NCBI GenBank assembly: GCA_016787415.1 | Contig: JAEUUT010000109.1 | Span: 1 to 64,000 of the forward strand | Reading direction: 5' to 3' | Length of the DNA: 64,000 nucleotides | Source of the DNA: Saprospiraceae bacterium | GTDB taxonomy: Bacteria; Bacteroidota; Bacteroidia; Chitinophagales; Saprospiraceae | Shown: in pieces, positions 1 through 7,929 of the stretch | Layout of the letters: every line of letters starts with the position of its first letter | Numbering within the stretch: the stretch's first letter is position 1 | Made by a program: the position numbers and the translations under genes | Notes under the pieces: generated by a model | Database searches by the model: none | Told to the model about the DNA's origin: nothing | Seen by the model: only the letters and a program-made list of their open reading frames with translations

Positions 1-7
1 GGAACAA

Positions 8-81
8 GGGCTTGTAGCTCAGGTGGTTAGAGCGGCTGACTCATAATCAGATGGTCGCGGGTTCAATTCCTGCCAGGCCCA
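8..81 (+). tRNA. tRNA with CAT anticodon (Ile2 or elongator Met)
   Basis: A full cloverleaf can be folded. The acceptor stem 8-14 pairs with 74-80, the D arm is 17-33, the anticodon loop 40-46 carries CAT at 42-44, and the T arm is 57-73 with a TTC loop. The discriminator base is A81 and the CCA end is not encoded. The first anticodon-stem pair (35/51) is a mismatch. The GGGC acceptor start resembles the lysidine-modified tRNA-Ile(CAT) of Bacteroidota more than elongator tRNA-Met, but I cannot separate the two by eye. Confidence 0.9.
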
Positions 82-92
82 CACTGAAAATC

Positions 93-132
93 AATGCGTG
101 ACGTGGATGATTCTGCGTGACGCATTTTTTTT
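93..132 (+). terminator. intrinsic terminator after the tRNA
   Basis: An 11-bp stem with one mismatch (93-103 with 116-126) is followed by a run of eight T at 125-132. It lies 11 nt after the tRNA end, so it probably ends the tRNA transcript before the regulator gene. Confidence 0.7.
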
Positions 133-165
133 CCACCTTAGAGCATGTTGCCCCCACTTGAAAAA

Positions 166-741
166 ATGGAACCCATCATTCATCATTTCCACAAATACCT
201 CCCGCTGACGGAAGCGGAGCACGAATTGATCTTGTCGAGAATAAAGCACCGGCAGATCAAGCGCAGGCAAATGATTTTACAGGAAGGGCTTGTCTGTCAC
301 CATTACACATTCATTGTAAAGGGCTGTTTCAAAATGTACGGCGTGGATGACCGGGGCATTGAACACAACATACAATTTGCGGCGGAAGACGACTGGATTG
401 CAGACATCGGCAGTTTTCATTCAAAGAAACCCAGCGGATTTTTTATCGAGGCGGTAGAACCTTCAGAAATCATTCAAATCGAACAACAGGACTTATACTT
501 TTTATATATCAATATTCCCAAACTTGACCGCATCTTCAAAGTGATCGTGGAGAACAAATATGTAGAATTGCAGAACCGGGTTTTACAAAACATCAGTTCT
601 ACCGCACAGCAGCGCTATGTGAATTTTTTGGAACAATACCCCACGCTAGCCTCCCGCCTGCCGAACGTACAAATAGCATCTTACCTGGGCATTACGCCAG
701 AGTTTCTGAGCAAAATCAGAAAGGACTTGTCCGGCAAATAG
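166..741 (+). CDS. Crp/Fnr-family transcriptional regulator
   Basis: This is a protein of about 190 residues with the Crp/Fnr layout: an N-terminal cyclic-nucleotide-binding-like beta roll (about 20-115), a long dimerisation helix, and a short C-terminal winged helix whose recognition part reads IASYLGITPEFLSKIRK. No Fe-S cysteines of the FNR type are visible and the effector is unknown. I chose the ATG at 166 (MEPIIHH) because family members usually start near the beta roll; an in-frame ATG at 145 would add seven residues. It lies upstream of an NAD(P)-binding oxidoreductase in the same direction. In Bacteroidota such regulators often control the neighbouring redox or stress gene, which is only an inference here. 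Confidence 0.85.
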   Translation: MEPIIHHFHKYLPLTEAEHELILSRIKHRQIKRRQMILQEGLVCHHYTFIVKGCFKMYGVDDRGIEHNIQFAAEDDWIADIGSFHSKKPSGFFIEAVEPSEIIQIEQQDLYFLYINIPKLDRIFKVIVENKYVELQNRVLQNISSTAQQRYVNFLEQYPTLASRLPNVQIASYLGITPEFLSKIRKDLSGK

Positions 742-852
742 CCCGTTTCTTAAACTATATTAAGGCCATTTCTTAAAATAGTTCATGGGCCGTACGCTGC
801 CAGTGCCGGCACCTTTGCATTGTCTTTTAACCAGAAAAATAACGACAAGACA

Positions 853-1509
853 ATGGAAAATTCAAGCAAACCCAGCATTGCCATCATCGGATTGGGCAAT
901 ATCGGTCAGGTGGTAGCCAACAATCTCGTAAAAAGTAATCGCCCCGTGATCGTCGCTGACAGGAATGTAAGCAAAGCAAAAGAACTGGCTGAAAAATGGG
1001 GGCCATTGGCACAGCCCATGGACATCGGGGCCGCCATGAATGCTGCCGACATCATCGTTTTGGCTGTATGGTTCAGCGCGATTAAAGAACTTTTGTATCA
1101 GTATGAAGGTATTTTGCAGGGAAAAATCATCGTAGACCCTTCCAACCCGATTGCGCCGAATGACAAAGGTGGTTTTGATAAAATCATCGGCGAAAATGAG
1201 TCAGCCGGTCAACTCAACGCTGCCCTGTTGCCAAAAGGCGCCAAACTGGCCAAAGCGCTGGGCACTTTGGGCGCTGCATCGCTGGCCAATGCGGCTTTTC
1301 AAAAACCCGAACCGGCCGTACTTTTTTATGCCACCGACGATGAAGGAATCAATGGAGCAATAGAACAACTTATTCGCGACAACGGCTTTGAACCTGTTCG
1401 GGCAGGTGGGCTGGATCAATCTATCCGCATCGAGGTATTCGGTGATCTGCACGAATTCGGCGCACTTGGCGCCACCGTAACGGCTTCTGAAGCCAAATTG
1501 AAAGTGTAG
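853..1509 (+). CDS. NADPH-dependent F420-reductase-like NAD(P)-binding oxidoreductase
   Basis: This is a 218-residue Rossmann protein. The dinucleotide-binding loop IIGLGNIGQVVANNL is close to the N terminus and is followed by an ADR segment that suggests NADP preference. The rest resembles the F420-reductase/pyrroline-5-carboxylate-reductase-like family that Bacteroidota keep as stand-alone oxidoreductases; the true substrate is unknown. The ATG at 853 (MENSSKPS) is preferred over an in-frame TTG at 820 because the Rossmann strand begins just after it. It lies 111 bp after the Crp-like regulator and 78 bp before the DinB-fusion gene, all in one direction, so the three may respond to the same signal. 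Confidence 0.8.
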   Translation: MENSSKPSIAIIGLGNIGQVVANNLVKSNRPVIVADRNVSKAKELAEKWGPLAQPMDIGAAMNAADIIVLAVWFSAIKELLYQYEGILQGKIIVDPSNPIAPNDKGGFDKIIGENESAGQLNAALLPKGAKLAKALGTLGAASLANAAFQKPEPAVLFYATDDEGINGAIEQLIRDNGFEPVRAGGLDQSIRIEVFGDLHEFGALGATVTASEAKLKV

Positions 1510-1587
1510 TTAAAAAACGCTTCAAACAGGCTCGGGGGCGAACCTTGCGCCCATGCCTTTATCAAGATTTTAAGCATCCGTTGCACC

Positions 1588-2742
1588 ATGAAAAAAATAT
1601 GGATTTTAATATGGGTACTTTGCTCGAATATGGTTTTCGGGCAAACTATCACCTGGAAAAACCAGGAATTTGAACCAAAGAATGTCACCGCAAGTCTTGT
1701 TAAATTCGAAGGGGAAGAAGTGCTGAAAGTAGAACGCGATTTAAAAGCCCTTCCCTTCGATGTGCAAAGGCTGGAGACAACTGTGGATGAACCGACGTAT
1801 GTCAAACTCAAAAATGTACATTTCGAAAACGGGGTCATCGAGTTGAAAGTATTGAGCCGAATTCAAAACCCTTCCCCTTTCGAATTCGCCCAGGGATTCA
1901 TAGGAGTGGCGTTTAGAATTAATAACGACGACTCCGCTTTCGAGTCTATCTATCTGCGGCCGAAAGTGGGCCGGTCTGACAATCAAAAGTTCAGGAATCA
2001 CACGGTTCAGTATTTTTCATACCCCGATTACAAATTTGATAAACTGAGAAAACTGGCCCCAGAAACGTATGAAACAAGCGCACCTGTAAATATCAACGAG
2101 TGGATAACCCTGCGCATTGAAGTGACTGGCGAAAAGGCATATTTGTATGTCAACGATGCCCGATATTCAACATTCGTCGTCGACAAAATGAAAGGCGGCC
2201 TGAAAAGCGGCTCTATCGGCTTGTGGGTAGATATTGGGACGGAAGGTTATTTTAAGGATTTGAAAGTAATGCCGTTTCAAAATCCCGTGGACGACATCGT
2301 GAAAGACTGGGAACGGGCAAAAACCTACACAAAAGAATACCTGGATGCTATGCCGGAAGCAGGTTATGCGCTAAAGCCTACACCGGAAATGCGCTCATTT
2401 GCCGAACAAATGCTGCACCTGACAGACGGGAATTACAGTTTCGCATCGGCTGCTATAGGCGGAAAAAGCCCTATCGGGTCCGGCGAATCCGAAAAAACGA
2501 CGGATAAATCGAAGGCGAATGTGACGAAACTAGTTCTGGACGGGTACGATTTCGTCATCGACCAGGTGAAAAAAATGACGCCTGCGGAACTAAGTGACTC
2601 TATAAAATTATTCGGCCAGTTCGATCTGTCGAAAGGAACGGCTTTGTCAAAATGTTTTGAACATCAAACACACCACAGAGGGCAAACAACCGTGTACCTG
2701 CGTTTGGCCGGGGTGAAGCCGCCCCAGGAAAAGTTGTTTTAG
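1588..2742 (+). CDS. secreted ConA-like domain / DinB-family fusion protein
   Basis: The 384-residue product starts with a signal peptide (MKKIWILIWVLCSNMVFGQ). Residues about 20-230 form a beta-rich region that resembles the DUF1080/LamG concanavalin-like fold, with blocks such as GFIGVAFRINND and GSIGLWVDIGTEGYFKDLKV. Residues about 245-384 resemble a DinB/YfiT four-helix bundle. A His in MLHLTDGN and the HQTHHRGQ block near the C terminus are candidates for the three-histidine metal site of that superfamily. DinB-like proteins are usually cytoplasmic thiol-dependent metalloenzymes, so an exported copy joined to a lectin-like fold is unusual. The function is unknown. A strong hairpin follows the stop codon. 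Confidence 0.7.
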   Translation: MKKIWILIWVLCSNMVFGQTITWKNQEFEPKNVTASLVKFEGEEVLKVERDLKALPFDVQRLETTVDEPTYVKLKNVHFENGVIELKVLSRIQNPSPFEFAQGFIGVAFRINNDDSAFESIYLRPKVGRSDNQKFRNHTVQYFSYPDYKFDKLRKLAPETYETSAPVNINEWITLRIEVTGEKAYLYVNDARYSTFVVDKMKGGLKSGSIGLWVDIGTEGYFKDLKVMPFQNPVDDIVKDWERAKTYTKEYLDAMPEAGYALKPTPEMRSFAEQMLHLTDGNYSFASAAIGGKSPIGSGESEKTTDKSKANVTKLVLDGYDFVIDQVKKMTPAELSDSIKLFGQFDLSKGTALSKCFEHQTHHRGQTTVYLRLAGVKPPQEKLF

Positions 2743-2760
2743 AGGGTTTTACGGAAAACA

Positions 2761-2800
2761 AACAAGCGTCCACCCTGATAAATCAAGGTGGACGCTTGTT
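2761..2800. terminator. bidirectional hairpin between convergent genes
   Basis: A perfect 14-bp stem (2761-2774 with 2787-2800) encloses a 12-nt loop. It lies 18 nt after the DinB-fusion stop and 79 nt beyond the end of the opposing molybdoenzyme gene. The U tract is weak on both strands, but the position between convergent genes supports a shared terminator. Confidence 0.75.
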
Positions 2801-2879
2801 ATTCTCGTAACAACCACGCCTCCAGAGCAGGCTCTCTTCTATGAAGTAAAGGAATCTCGTTTATTCAACAACAGCCCCT

Positions 2880-5189
2880 TTATCCCTGCGTGTTCGGCGG
2901 CTCAACCGTAAACGGCTGCATATATTTCCGGTTGCCGGTCGCCTTATACAAAGCATTTGCCACCGCACCGAAAACGGGCGGGAATGGCGGCTCGCCCAGG
3001 CCCGTCGGGTCTATGTCGTTTTGCACGAAATGCACGTCTATGTTCCTGGGAGCCTCGTGGTGTCGAATGATCCGATAATTATGAAAATTACTTTGTTCGG
3101 GAGCACCATCTTTATGGGTTAAGGCGCCATATAAAGCGTTTCCAATCCCGTCGACAACAGCACCCTGAACCATATTGATGGCTGCATCCGGGTTTACCAC
3201 GATACCACAATCCATGGCGCTGGTGACGTGTTCGACGTAGGGCTCTCCGTCCCGTATGACCATATCAACCACATGTCCAGCATACGAATTGTGGCAGAAA
3301 TAGGCTGCTACACCTCGTTTTTTGTGGCTGTTTTCGGGTTTGCCCCACCCGGACTTTTCTTTCAGCAATTCCAGCACCCCGGCATATCGGTCGGCGTCGT
3401 ACTCATTGTTTTGGCCGACAGGATTTGTTTTGGCGCGCTGCAACAATTCCAGGCGAAAATCTATTGGGTCTTTACCCATGGCTTCTGCCACTTCATCGAG
3501 AAACGATTGTTCGGCCGCAGCATTAAAATTGGATCGGGGCGCACGGAATGCGCCAATCGTAATATTGGACGGAATTTCCCAGCCTTCTGCCAGGTAATTG
3601 TCTACTGCTCCGGCAGGGAAGCGGTTGGCATGTATGGGGTGTTCCGGAATACCACCTCCTTTCACATGAAAACCAATGAGGTTTTTATTCGCATCGAGCG
3701 CAGCACGATAGGTGGCTGTGTACATAGGACGATAGATGCCGTAGGTCATATCGTCTTCGCGTGTGTAAATGAGTTTGACGGGGGATTTTACTTTTCTGGA
3801 GATCAGCGCGGCTTCCGTCATGTAATGCCCATAGGCCCTGCGGCCGAAGCCACCACCCATGCGGGTCATTTGGATTTCAATCTTTTCGGGGGGCAGGTTC
3901 AAAATTTTTGAAAGCGAGGGTTCTATCCAGCCCGGCCCCTGCAACGGGCCTACCAACAGTGCCTGCTCGTCTGTCACATGGGCGAAAAAATTGATCGGTT
4001 CCATGCAATTGTGTGCCAGAAACGGCGCGTGATAGGTGCGTTCGATCACCTGCGCAGCATTTTTAAAAGCCGTTTCAGGGTCGCCGTCTTTTCTCAATTC
4101 CTTCGCTGCGCCTTTCGCGTATGCTGCCATTTTCTCCAGATGCGCGCTGGTGCTTTCAAGCCCGGCAGGAACGACGACCTCCCGTTTGTCGCCTCGCCAT
4201 CCAACAACGTTGTATTTAGTTTCACCGATCGGCTCCCATGCTGTTTTTAGTTTTTTGCGCGCGTTCATCACTTCCCAGGTCGAATTGCCGACGACAACCA
4301 GCAAGTCGTTGAACGTACGGGTATCGAAACCGGCTTGCTCATAGCCATCCTCATATAATTTGAGGCTAAAAACATCGACGATACCCGGCATTTTGAGCGC
4401 TTGCGAGGCATCGAATGATTTTAGTTTCAAACCAAAGGCCGGCGGGTGCTCAATCATGGCGATCTTCATTCCTTCCTGCCAATAATCCAGCCCGAAAAGA
4501 GGTTTTCCGGTCACTATTTTCGGGCCTTCCGCGTTTTTCTTAGAATTTCTTACAATCGTAAAATCTTTGGCGGATTTTAACTGTACGTCCTTCGGAACGG
4601 CAACATTCGCGGCTGCGGCAGCCATTTCGCCATAGGTGGCCGTCTTCCCGCTGATATGGGACAAAACCCCTTCTTTTGCAGTGATTTCACTTGCCGGAAC
4701 GCTCCAGGCTTTAGCAGCGGCTTCAATCAGCATTTGTCTTGCCGAAGCCCCGGCGTTGCGCAGGGGCGTCCAGTACATTCTCACCGAATTACTCCCACCT
4801 GTAAATTGGGGGCCTAACTTCACGTTGTCGTGCGGGCCCATTTCGACCACCACGTTTTTCCAGTCCACGTCCAGTTCTTCCGCCACAATCATAGGTAGCG
4901 AAGTCATTACGTTTTGCCCGAATTCGGGGTTCGGGCAAAGGATTTTTACTATATTGTCAGGTGTAATTTGAATATATCCATTCAGTTGGCTGCCTTGTTC
5001 GGTCAGGTTCGGGTTGACCATTTTATCCATTGGTTTCAAACCGGATAACCAGGAAAAACGGAGCATCAGGCCACCACCCACCAGCGCAGAGGCTTTTAAA
5101 AAATGTCGGCGGAGCATACCTCCGCTATCCGTTTCCATATGTTCTGCAAGGAGCGTGTCGGCGCCTGAATTTGTATTTTTATTTTTCAT
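2880..5189 (-). CDS. molybdopterin-binding large subunit of a xanthine dehydrogenase-family oxidoreductase (IorB-like)
   Basis: This 769-residue protein matches the aldehyde-oxidase/IorB group, which hydroxylates N-heterocycles or aldehydes using a molybdenum cofactor. Near the N terminus it has a twin-arginine motif (LRRHFLKAS) and a hydrophobic stretch, so export of the folded holoenzyme is likely. The cofactor loop MGGGFGRR is at 444-451, an FRAPRSN block follows, and the catalytic glutamate sits in GLGEPPFPPV (E733). The large subunit has no FeS domain of its own; the 2Fe-2S subunit is encoded 43 bp upstream and the two probably share an mRNA. No FAD subunit is nearby, as in isoquinoline-oxidoreductase-type enzymes. 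The substrate cannot be read from sequence. Confidence 0.88.
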   Translation of the reverse strand: MKNKNTNSGADTLLAEHMETDSGGMLRRHFLKASALVGGGLMLRFSWLSGLKPMDKMVNPNLTEQGSQLNGYIQITPDNIVKILCPNPEFGQNVMTSLPMIVAEELDVDWKNVVVEMGPHDNVKLGPQFTGGSNSVRMYWTPLRNAGASARQMLIEAAAKAWSVPASEITAKEGVLSHISGKTATYGEMAAAAANVAVPKDVQLKSAKDFTIVRNSKKNAEGPKIVTGKPLFGLDYWQEGMKIAMIEHPPAFGLKLKSFDASQALKMPGIVDVFSLKLYEDGYEQAGFDTRTFNDLLVVVGNSTWEVMNARKKLKTAWEPIGETKYNVVGWRGDKREVVVPAGLESTSAHLEKMAAYAKGAAKELRKDGDPETAFKNAAQVIERTYHAPFLAHNCMEPINFFAHVTDEQALLVGPLQGPGWIEPSLSKILNLPPEKIEIQMTRMGGGFGRRAYGHYMTEAALISRKVKSPVKLIYTREDDMTYGIYRPMYTATYRAALDANKNLIGFHVKGGGIPEHPIHANRFPAGAVDNYLAEGWEIPSNITIGAFRAPRSNFNAAAEQSFLDEVAEAMGKDPIDFRLELLQRAKTNPVGQNNEYDADRYAGVLELLKEKSGWGKPENSHKKRGVAAYFCHNSYAGHVVDMVIRDGEPYVEHVTSAMDCGIVVNPDAAINMVQGAVVDGIGNALYGALTHKDGAPEQSNFHNYRIIRHHEAPRNIDVHFVQNDIDPTGLGEPPFPPVFGAVANALYKATGNRKYMQPFTVEPPNTQG

Positions 5190-5232
5190 GATCTTTCAAA
5201 AGTTAAGTTGAAACCTACCGGTTGGGAGCCTA

Positions 5233-5688
5233 TTATTGGCCACTCGCCGTTTTGATGGCTTCTTTAATTCTCAAATAGGTACCGCAACGGCAGATATTGC
5301 CGCTCATGAAATTTTCAATTTCTTCATCCGTAGGATTCGGGGTGGTTTTGAGCAGTGCGGCAGCATTCATGATTTGACCAGACTGGCAGTAGCCACACTG
5401 CGCCACGTCGTGCTCGAGCCACGCTTTTTGTACAGGATGGTCTCCTTGTTCGGACAAGCCTTCAATGGTGGTGATCTCGGATTTTCCAACTGACGAAACT
5501 GGCAGCACACAGGAACGGGTGGCCGCGCCGTTCAGATGAACGGTACATGCGCCGCATAAAGCCATGCCACAGCCGTACTTGGTGCCTGGCAAATGAAGGT
5601 GGTCGCGCAAAACCCACAGCAGTGGCGTGGAAGCGTCGACATCCACTTTGAAGGTTTTACCATTAACTTTTAAAGTGTATTTAGCCAT
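5233..5688 (-). CDS. 2Fe-2S small subunit of the xanthine dehydrogenase-family oxidoreductase (IorA-like)
   Basis: The 151-residue protein has both canonical clusters. A plant-ferredoxin-type site is formed by C40, C45, C48 and C60 ([17 protein letters not shown]). The C-terminal helical domain supplies CGYC (C98, C101) and CRC (C133, C135). It passes electrons from the molybdenum centre of the large subunit encoded just downstream. There is no signal peptide of its own, so export by hitch-hiking on the Tat signal of the large subunit is likely, as known for this family. The length is typical. It is the first gene of the pair. Confidence 0.92.
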   Translation of the reverse strand: MAKYTLKVNGKTFKVDVDASTPLLWVLRDHLHLPGTKYGCGMALCGACTVHLNGAATRSCVLPVSSVGKSEITTIEGLSEQGDHPVQKAWLEHDVAQCGYCQSGQIMNAAALLKTTPNPTDEEIENFMSGNICRCGTYLRIKEAIKTASGQ

Positions 5689-5756
5689 GATGTCGACATT
5701 TTTGAATCAAAAAAATAGATTTGCTTTAGCGCATACGGTTCCGCAGCATTACAGAT

Positions 5757-5834
5757 GTAATGATAGGGGTACGAAGGATTTGTTCGGCTACGCCCCTTTT
5801 AGAGGCATCCTTCGTACACCACCGACGTAATGAT
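5757..5834. repeat. 11-bp inverted repeat flanked by direct GTAATGAT copies
   Basis: In the 258-bp gap between the IorA-like gene and the DUF3108 gene, GTACGAAGGAT (5769-5779) pairs perfectly with 5807-5817. The octamer GTAATGAT occurs on both sides, at 5757-5764 and 5827-5834. The layout looks like a small mobile palindrome with target duplication, or a terminator-like hairpin. No coding potential is seen in this gap. Confidence 0.6.
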
Positions 5835-5946
5835 GCAAATATCGGAATCTTGGTCTTACTACGAGTTATACGGATTACAGGAATTACTACCATTATTCCT
5901 GATCCAGCGGGGTTCAAGTATGCAATGTCGCTTAAGCGCTTCGCCC

Positions 5947-6789
5947 TCAATCCTTCGCCTTAAAATCATACTTCAGCCCCCAGTACTCCTTCAGTACCAT
6001 TTTCACCGAACCTACCGACACCGGCGATTCGATCAGCACGGGAATACGGTTCTGGTCGTCAGACACCCACACGGTCATTTTGGCGTCGTCCTTGAACACA
6101 TTGCCGGCGATGAGTGTAGGCTGGAATTTCAGGGTATTGTACTTACCCATGTTGTGTACTTTTTTGCGCTCCTTGCCCATGTATTTCATTTTCAGGGGAA
6201 ATTCCTCTTTGTCCATGAATACGCGGAACGGGATGGTATAACCGGCCTGTTGGCTGGCAAAATCGTAGTTGCGCAGGTTGTACAGGCTCGACAGCACATC
6301 GTGTACGCAGTCCTGTACGTTGTGCTCTGTTTTGGTTTCCGCCGCACCGCGGTGATCGGCACGGGTAACGGTCATTTTGCGGGCAGCCTGGTTGAAAGCG
6401 ATTTTTTCAAAAATGTGGTAATCACCTTCATTCACGCTGCGTTCTGAATAGTTGGGCAGCAGCGTGTTTTTATCTACCCAGGAGTCGTAATCGTCCTTGA
6501 CGGTGTAAAACCATTCGTACGAATCGTAGGTTTCGCCGCGTGCCGAGTAGTGGTACTGGTTGCCCTCGTCGTACACGCGGAAGGTAACCTCGCCGGCTGC
6601 CAGCCACACGAAGTTCCAGTTGTAGTATATCTTGTAGGTGAGTTTCTCGTTGTGCTGAAACGTATTGTTCGAATTGCTGCATGGCTCCACGTTTTCGGCC
6701 ATACGTTCTTCCACGAACTGGTGTCCGGGAACCGTGAAGGCCATGGAAAGGAGTACAGCAAAAAACACGACAAATTTAGTCGTCTTCAT
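5947..6789 (-). CDS. DUF3108 domain-containing exported protein
   Basis: This is a protein of about 280 residues with a signal peptide (MKTTKFVVFFAVLLSMAFT). The body resembles DUF3108 proteins: LTYKIYYNWNFVWLAAGEV near the start, a YEWFYTVKDDYDSWVD segment, and a C-terminal VWVSDDQNRIPVLIE strand. The family is thought to be envelope-associated, but its biochemical role is not established. The ATG at 6789 is chosen because the signal peptide begins there; the longer frame would run through the upstream gene. It overlaps the end of the YbhN-type gene by 14 bp, a sign of translational coupling. Confidence 0.82.
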   Translation of the reverse strand: MKTTKFVVFFAVLLSMAFTVPGHQFVEERMAENVEPCSNSNNTFQHNEKLTYKIYYNWNFVWLAAGEVTFRVYDEGNQYHYSARGETYDSYEWFYTVKDDYDSWVDKNTLLPNYSERSVNEGDYHIFEKIAFNQAARKMTVTRADHRGAAETKTEHNVQDCVHDVLSSLYNLRNYDFASQQAGYTIPFRVFMDKEEFPLKMKYMGKERKKVHNMGKYNTLKFQPTLIAGNVFKDDAKMTVWVSDDQNRIPVLIESPVSVGSVKMVLKEYWGLKYDFKAKD

Positions 6790-7804
6790 ATCCAAATGTT
6801 TTGGTGATGTTGACGTGAAACAGTGAAAAAGTACCAATTAACGCAGGCAAAATCAGGTTTATTATCCAGAGTATGAAGGTGGCTGCCAGGCTGCTGAGTT
6901 CGTTGCCGCCAAAAAACGCCCACACAAAAACAGCGAGGTTGCCGCGCACCAGCAGGCCCGCCACTGCGGGTAGTGGCACGATGGTTTGCAACAGATAAAT
7001 AGTGGCAACGCCTGCATAAGCGCCCCAAAAACCCGCCTTAATCGAGAAAAAGTGCAACAATAGCACATATTGGGTGGAGTAAATGGCGTATCGAACCGCC
7101 GACCAAAGTAGCAGTACTAGCAGATCGCGGCGGCGAAACTGCTCCAGCAAGGCTACATCGCGCAGGTAGGGTTTCAGCCTCCGGAGCCAGGGAATGCGCC
7201 GCGCAATGGGCACAACATGGCGGATGTTAAAGAATATGTAATACAGAACCCCAAGCCCGAGCAACGCAAAAGTTGTTACCGTTTGCACGTCCGATTCGGT
7301 CCATTGCAAAAAATGTCGGGCAAACCACAAGCCACCCAGCACGCCGCCGGTGAGCAAAACGAGGTACTGCGCCACACCGCCCACAGCATTTACCAACAGG
7401 GATTTCCAGTGGTTTTCAGGGCGAACGAACAGCAGGCGGCCTGCATATTCGCCCATTCGATTGGGCGTAAAAAGGGCAAAACTGATTCCGGAAAGTACAG
7501 CATAGTAGGCGCGGCTCAGGGAGAGCGGTTCGTATGGCCGCAAAAAAGGTTGCCATTTCAGGGTTTCAAAAAACCAGTTGAAGGGCATTAGCAGCAGCAC
7601 TGTTGTCAGGAGTATCCAGTTGGCCGTGCTGAACTGTTGTACAAAAACTTCGTAGAGTGTGGCCAGGTTTTTTCTCGATTCCAGTTCGAAGTACAGGGCC
7701 ACAGCGAGGGCAATAAAAAGCCCGATTCTAAAAACAAGGTTGAGGTGTTTTTTTGGAAAAAGCCACCTTCCGGCGGCTGCAATTACCGAAGATTGGGTAG
7801 GCAT
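6776..7804 (-). CDS. YbhN/UPF0104-type flippase-like membrane protein
   Basis: The product has about 342 residues and seven to eight hydrophobic segments, for example LVFRIGLFIALAVALYF, ANWILLTTVLLLMPFNW and TFILWIINLILPALIG. Motifs typical of the lysylphosphatidylglycerol-synthase transmembrane/YbhN family are present: FETLKW, LFTPNRMGEYAGR and PLPAVAGLLVRGN. Members are proposed lipid flippases or parts of lipid-modifying enzymes; there is no catalytic aminoacyl-transfer domain here. An in-frame start at 7900 exists, but it lies inside the terminator hairpin of the upstream OmpA gene, so the ATG at 7804 is preferred. It overlaps the DUF3108 gene and probably shares its mRNA. Confidence 0.8.
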   Translation of the reverse strand: MPTQSSVIAAAGRWLFPKKHLNLVFRIGLFIALAVALYFELESRKNLATLYEVFVQQFSTANWILLTTVLLLMPFNWFFETLKWQPFLRPYEPLSLSRAYYAVLSGISFALFTPNRMGEYAGRLLFVRPENHWKSLLVNAVGGVAQYLVLLTGGVLGGLWFARHFLQWTESDVQTVTTFALLGLGVLYYIFFNIRHVVPIARRIPWLRRLKPYLRDVALLEQFRRRDLLVLLLWSAVRYAIYSTQYVLLLHFFSIKAGFWGAYAGVATIYLLQTIVPLPAVAGLLVRGNLAVFVWAFFGGNELSSLAATFILWIINLILPALIGTFSLFHVNITKTFGYEDD

Positions 7805-7855
7805 GTGTGTAGGAAGAGGATTACCGGTTTGCAGTTTTTTTGGCCGGACAAACCG

Positions 7856-7901
7856 GGCATAAATAAAAGATGGGCAACCCTCCACCGGAGAATTGCCCAT
7901 C
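7856..7901 (-). terminator. intrinsic terminator of the OmpA-family gene
   Basis: The stem 7869-7877 pairs perfectly with 7893-7901, and on the minus strand it is followed by a U-rich tract (7856-7868). It begins 29 nt after the OmpA stop codon. It separates that gene from the YbhN-type gene. Confidence 0.75.
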
Positions 7902-7929
7902 GGTTGATGTTCTTTATAGAAACCGATTC

